From Paracoccaceae bacterium (GTDB taxonomy: Bacteria > Pseudomonadota > Alphaproteobacteria > Rhodobacterales > Rhodobacteraceae), in the NCBI GenBank assembly GCA_020441345.1, contig JAGRMK010000122.1, positions 640 through 8,086 of the forward strand: a DNA stretch of 7,447 nucleotides, given 5' to 3'. This document shows positions 4,911-7,447 of the stretch, in pieces. The first letter of the stretch is position 1; each line of letters opens with the position of its first letter. The translations under genes were made by a program, and so were the position numbers. The notes beneath the pieces were generated by a model that was given only the letters and a program-made list of their open reading frames with translations, was not told the origin of the DNA and did not search any database.

Positions 4911-5843
4911 TCAGCACAGCTCCGCACATCGTGACTCGCATCGCGATCGGGGCGACGACAGGCTCAACAAGTGCCCGTCCGACTGCCGGCTCAGCGACGC
5001 GCAATCCGAATAGCACCGATCCCAGGCAGGGGAGCATTGGCTACCGGCGCGGGACGCGCCCGACAGCAAGGCCATCGCGCCGAGGATACCGAGCGCCAGC
5101 GCCCCGGGATTCCGCGTGAGAACGCAGACATTGAACCCCAGCCCGTCGGTGCGGCACGTCGTATCCGGCTGCGCGCGGGTGGTCGGCTGGGTGCGTGCGG
5201 TTGGCTGCCGCGACACGGTTTGCGGCTCCAGCGCCGCCGACCGTTCGATCATCGCGCGCGCCAGGCAGCCCGCGTCGGCGCCGCACCGGTTGCGCGAGCG
5301 CAGCCAGGCCAGTTGCTGGTCGCGCAAGACGCGCTGCCCGGAGCTGGACTGGCGGCTGCGCGCCCGCTGATAGGCATCGTGCAGCGCCCAGTCCAGGCGT
5401 GCAAGTTCGGGAACGTCACAGATCGCGCGCTCGCTGCTGTTCAGGCTGCCCGAACAGCTGAAGCTGGGGGATGCCGCGGGCGGGCGCGGTGCCTGGCGGG
5501 ACGCGCCGCCAAGCGTCGCGATCCGGTCGCGCATCGCGCGGTCCAGGCATCCGGTGTTCCCCCCGCAGGCGTTGCGTTCGCGCAGCCAGGCGCCCTGTTC
5601 CCGCGACAGTTGCGCGCGCTGCGCCTCGGACCGGGACCGGCGTTGCGCGGTATAGATCGCGGCCATTTCGGAATCCAGCCGCGACAGGGTGCTTGAGCGA
5701 CAGATCGCGTGCTCGGTCGCCGTGGAGGCCCGGCCACAATCGAAACTGGGCTGCGCCACCGCCATTGTCGCGCTGAGGACAGACAGCACGGCACCGATCA
5801 CCAACGCCTCGAAACGCTTGAGCCAAACCGACCTTGTAATCAT
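4911..5843 (-). CDS. Exported tandem LprI-like (DUF1311) protein with cysteine-rich C-terminal tail
   Basis: A 310-residue protein on the minus strand. The start at 5843 is firm: AGGAGG lies 5 nt upstream. Residues 1-30 are a signal peptide (FEALVIGAVLSVLSATMAVA, cleavage after AVA). Two LprI-like domains follow. Domain 1 is about 32-112 with Cys 36, 48, 93, 99; domain 2 is about 126-206 with Cys 130, 142, 187, 193. Both carry SFxC, AIC, a conserved LD or LDW, and Q-x-x-WLR-x-RN-x-CG...CL. Family knowledge: LprI of mycobacteria is a lysozyme inhibitor; most proteins with this domain are uncharacterised periplasmic proteins. After a Thr/Pro/Gln-rich linker (207-229) comes a Cys pair (230, 240), a hydrophobic stretch (GALALGILGAMALLSGA, 247-263) and a tail with Cys 270, 277, 281, 302, 306, 310. 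The hydrophobic stretch may anchor it. It has its own leader and stands convergent to the preceding gene. Lysozyme inhibition is only a guess. Confidence 0.85.
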   Translation of the reverse strand: MITRSVWLKRFEALVIGAVLSVLSATMAVAQPSFDCGRASTATEHAICRSSTLSRLDSEMAAIYTAQRRSRSEAQRAQLSREQGAWLRERNACGGNTGCLDRAMRDRIATLGGASRQAPRPPAASPSFSCSGSLNSSERAICDVPELARLDWALHDAYQRARSRQSSSGQRVLRDQQLAWLRSRNRCGADAGCLARAMIERSAALEPQTVSRQPTARTQPTTRAQPDTTCRTDGLGFNVCVLTRNPGALALGILGAMALLSGASRAGSQCSPAWDRCYSDCASLSRQSDGHLLSLSSPRSRCESRCAELC

Positions 5844-5848
5844 TCCAT

Positions 5849-5854
5849 CCTCCT
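5849..5854 (-). promoter_or_regulatory. Strong ribosome-binding site of the LprI-like gene
   Basis: AGGAGG (minus strand) with 5-nt spacing to the ATG at 5843 fixes that start. Further upstream, on the minus strand, a perfect TTGACA (5921 to 5916) could be a -35 box, but the matching -10 position (GTGTTG) is poor. Confidence 0.65.
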
Positions 5855-6194
5855 CGGTCCTCGTTACGAAACGGCGGCCCGGCCACCGAACTCAACACCC
5901 GTTCCAAGGCGGCGCTGTCAAAGCGGCGATCCGGTCAGTCGAGGGGCGCCCGGTTCCACGGCATGAGCAACTGGGTCCCTTTCCAGCACGCATGATGCGG
6001 CAAAACCGTGACGTATTGAAGCGCATTCCATGCACCGGGCACAGGTCTTGCGATGTGCCGGTCCAGGTTCCGACCGGGCAGGGCGCGACGCGTCGCCGGC
6101 ACGCCCCGCGCGCGGACGGCGCGGGTTTGCAGGACGTGCCGGTGGCGACACTGCCCTGCAACGGTGTCCGCGCGTGGCCAGTGGCCTATGGCCT

Positions 6195-6326
6195 GTGCCA
6201 CAACCGGACACCGCCTCGATATCGGCCAATACCAGTCTATTTAATGAACCGGCTGATTCGTTCGGCAACGGGATCCTTCAGCCGGGGTCGGGCGGCGCAT
6301 GGCTTCAACCTCTATCGGCCATGTGA
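6195..6326 (+). pseudogene. Possible C-terminal relic of a secreted protein
   Basis: In the frame ending at TGA 6324-6326 the text reads PDTASISANTSLFNEPADSF, then GNGILQPGSGGAWLQPLSAM. It has G/C-rich third positions and an SH3b-like flavour ('ANT.LF.EP', 'G.LQPG', then 'W.QPL'). The frame upstream to 6030 is compositionally poor (RGRRGFAGRAGG), so a full protein is not supported. This is a weak pattern judgement; it may be noise. Confidence 0.22.
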
Positions 6327-6396
6327 TCAAGTGGCATTGACCCGCTTGTGAGCCGCGTTTTTCCGCCAAACAGGATCATGGCGCGCAAGCAGGCAC

Positions 6397-6440
6397 TTGA
6401 CGGTTTGGTTATTAAGTGTTCATTTAGTGTAGTTATTGTC
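6397..6440 (+). promoter_or_regulatory. AT-rich candidate promoter region of the DUF1295 gene
   Basis: TTGACG (6397-6402) matches five of six bases of a -35 box. The following 35 bases are the most AT-rich in the right half of the window (GGTTATTAAG, CATTTAG, AGTTATTG), but no good -10 box sits at 16-18 bp. The leader from here to the start codon would be about 140 nt. Confidence 0.3.
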
Positions 6441-6577
6441 ACGCAACACCGGTTCGCCAGACACACGCGCGCTTCCCTTCAGAGGGTATGGCGGCGACTC
6501 TTGCGATACGCGGCCAAAGCAATAAAGCCCCCGGAATGCGCCCCGGTCCCATCCAGCCAGAAAGAGGACATCTCCCC

Positions 6578-7447
6578 ATGACCTATGCAGTGATCCTGTG
6601 GCTTGCCTTTGCCGTCACCTGGCGGCTGGTCATGCCCGACGAGGCCCGAGGCCGAAACTGGAGCTATGCCCATATGACGGTGCCCGGCGTGGTGCTGGGG
6701 GTCTATGCGCTGGCGCCCGAGGCGCTGGCGCAGCCGCTGCAAGGCTGGCTTTGGGCGATCCTGGCGATGGGCGCCCTGGGCGCAACCGGCTGGGCCATCG
6801 GGCAGGCCAAACGCAATCACTCCATCATGGATGTGGTCTATCCCTGCATCAGCTTCGGCATCGCGCTGACCGCGATCATGGTGTCCGCGCCCGACATTAC
6901 CGTTCGGCTGATCCTGTTGCTGGCGCTGATGGCGGTGTGGATGCTGCGCATGGTGCATCACGCCTATGGCACCAATGTCGGCACCGAACAGCAACCATAC
7001 GCGGCGCACCGTAAACGCTTTGGCACGCGCTGGCCGGCCTGGAGCTTTTTTGCCGTCTACATGCTGCAAGGCATCCTGATCTGGATCTGGTGCATGCCGT
7101 TTGCCTTTGCCGCGCTGGTCGATGGATCGGCGCTGCGCGTGACCGACTGGATCGGCGTGGCGGTCTGGGTGGTGGGGTTTGCCTTTCTGGTGATCAGCGA
7201 CAGCCAGATGAATGCCTTCAAATCCGACCCGGCAAACAAGGGCGGGATCATGGACAAGGGACTTTGGGCCCTGTCGCGGCACCCGAACTATTTCGGCGAA
7301 TCGCTGGTGTGGTTTGGCTATTTCTGTTTTGCGCTGGCCCATCCCTGGGGCTGGCTCAGCGTGATCGGCCCGCTTTATACCACCTGGTTCATGGGATGGG
7401 GCTCGGCCACGCCAGGGAATGAGCGGCACATGAAGAAAACCCGCGGC
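6578..7447 (+). CDS. DUF1295 / steroid 5-alpha-reductase-like membrane protein (3' end cut by window)
   Basis: ATG 6578 follows AGAGGA at 9-nt spacing. It opens 290 codons that run without a stop to the window end. Hydrophobic helices are seen at about residues 3-19, 33-50, 56-75, 88-103, 109-127, 155-180 and 190-207, with more near 243-275. Family marks are AKRNHSIMDVVYPCISFGIA (77-96) and the C-terminal signature NKGGIMDKGLWALSRHPNYF (220-239) followed by GE and a last membrane stretch. GNERHM (280-285) near the end matches the usual 'neerm...' tail. Proteins of this family (PF06966) resemble the C-terminal half of steroid 5-alpha reductases and isoprenylcysteine methyltransferases. Most bacterial members have no proven substrate; reduction of a lipid-like enone with NADPH is inferred by relation only. 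Usual length is near 300, so perhaps 10-20 residues are missing. The gene stands alone after a gene-poor gap and looks intact. Confidence 0.9.
   Translation, partial: MTYAVILWLAFAVTWRLVMPDEARGRNWSYAHMTVPGVVLGVYALAPEALAQPLQGWLWAILAMGALGATGWAIGQAKRNHSIMDVVYPCISFGIALTAIMVSAPDITVRLILLLALMAVWMLRMVHHAYGTNVGTEQQPYAAHRKRFGTRWPAWSFFAVYMLQGILIWIWCMPFAFAALVDGSALRVTDWIGVAVWVVGFAFLVISDSQMNAFKSDPANKGGIMDKGLWALSRHPNYFGESLVWFGYFCFALAHPWGWLSVIGPLYTTWFMGWGSATPGNERHMKKTRG

Larger units (their letters stand above)
5855..6577. other. Gene-poor stretch between the LprI-like gene and the DUF1295 gene
   Basis: About 720 bases with no open frame that I would call a gene. Several overlapping frames are open on both strands, as is usual for GC-rich DNA, but none has a good start site and homology-like motifs together. 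The left 90 bases are the LprI leader. The middle contains a possible coding relic (6195-6326). The right part (about 6395-6440) is clearly AT-richer than its surroundings and probably holds the promoter of the DUF1295 gene. No tRNA, CRISPR or insertion-sequence end was seen. Confidence 0.6.

Noticed and set aside
4505..4927. Minus-strand open frame with a hydrophobic patch (PVAIVMVVLVV) overlapping the end of the LprI gene
   Set aside because: It overlaps the LprI gene by a few bases and the plus-strand gene fully, with Ser/Arg-rich filler after the patch; judged a shadow.
5689..6351. Plus-strand open frame of 220 codons crossing the LprI start and the gene-poor stretch
   Set aside because: Its first 50 codons are antisense to the signal peptide end of a firm gene. 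No start site and mixed composition; kept only as a comment under the relic.
5855..6577. CRISPR, tRNA or insertion sequence in the gene-poor stretch
   Set aside because: No spaced direct repeats, cloverleaf ends or terminal inverted repeats were found by eye.
6479..7429. Minus-strand open frame of 316 codons opposite the DUF1295 gene
   Set aside because: His/Gln/Asp/Gly-rich text with no fold; it is the mirror of a membrane-protein gene with clear family signatures.

Overview
The window is GC-rich throughout (third codon positions mostly G or C). It reads like an alphaproteobacterial, probably Rhodobacteraceae-type, replicon. The strongest pointer is the left end: the first 148 codons of a RepA/ParA plasmid-partition ATPase of the RepABC style on the minus strand, next to a palindrome-dense control region with two inverted DnaA boxes and a divergent ParD/ParE toxin-antitoxin pair. 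Genus cannot be told from sequence alone, and plasmid or chromid location is an inference from these genes.

Layout. (1) 1-444, minus: repA/parA, cut by the window edge after its Walker A motif. (2) 445-651: shared divergent control region. (3) 655-1232, plus: parD-parE, coupled by an overlapping stop/start. (4) 1322-4083, plus: one large exported multidomain gene that is broken. It has a signal peptide, an SH3-like domain, a peptidoglycan-binding (PG_binding_1) domain, paired-cysteine helical repeats, five WG repeats, Sel1-like repeats, a proline-rich linker and a C-terminal domain. It can be read as one protein only if one in-frame TGA and three single-base frameshifts are corrected. The middle 660 or so codons are open and well conserved. 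(5) 4260-4865, plus: a weakly supported hypothetical protein with one membrane segment. (6) 4911-5843, minus: an exported protein with two LprI-like domains and a cysteine-rich tail. (7) 5855-6577: about 720 bases with no convincing gene, though one stretch looks like a coding relic and the right part probably carries a promoter. (8) 6578-7447, plus: a DUF1295 / steroid 5-alpha-reductase-like membrane protein running off the right edge.

How it fits together. The left 1.2 kb is plasmid maintenance: partition, probable DnaA-responsive DNA and an addiction module. The middle 4.5 kb is a run of envelope-directed proteins with signal peptides, cysteines and peptidoglycan-related domains (SH3-like, PG_binding_1, LprI). 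Several are damaged or orphaned, as expected of accessory plasmid cargo under decay. No complete new defence or metabolic system is visible. The most interesting things are the reconstructed multidomain protein, its 41-residue paired-cysteine repeat, its C7-tract frameshift, and the duplicated LprI protein with a CX3C/CX3C tail.
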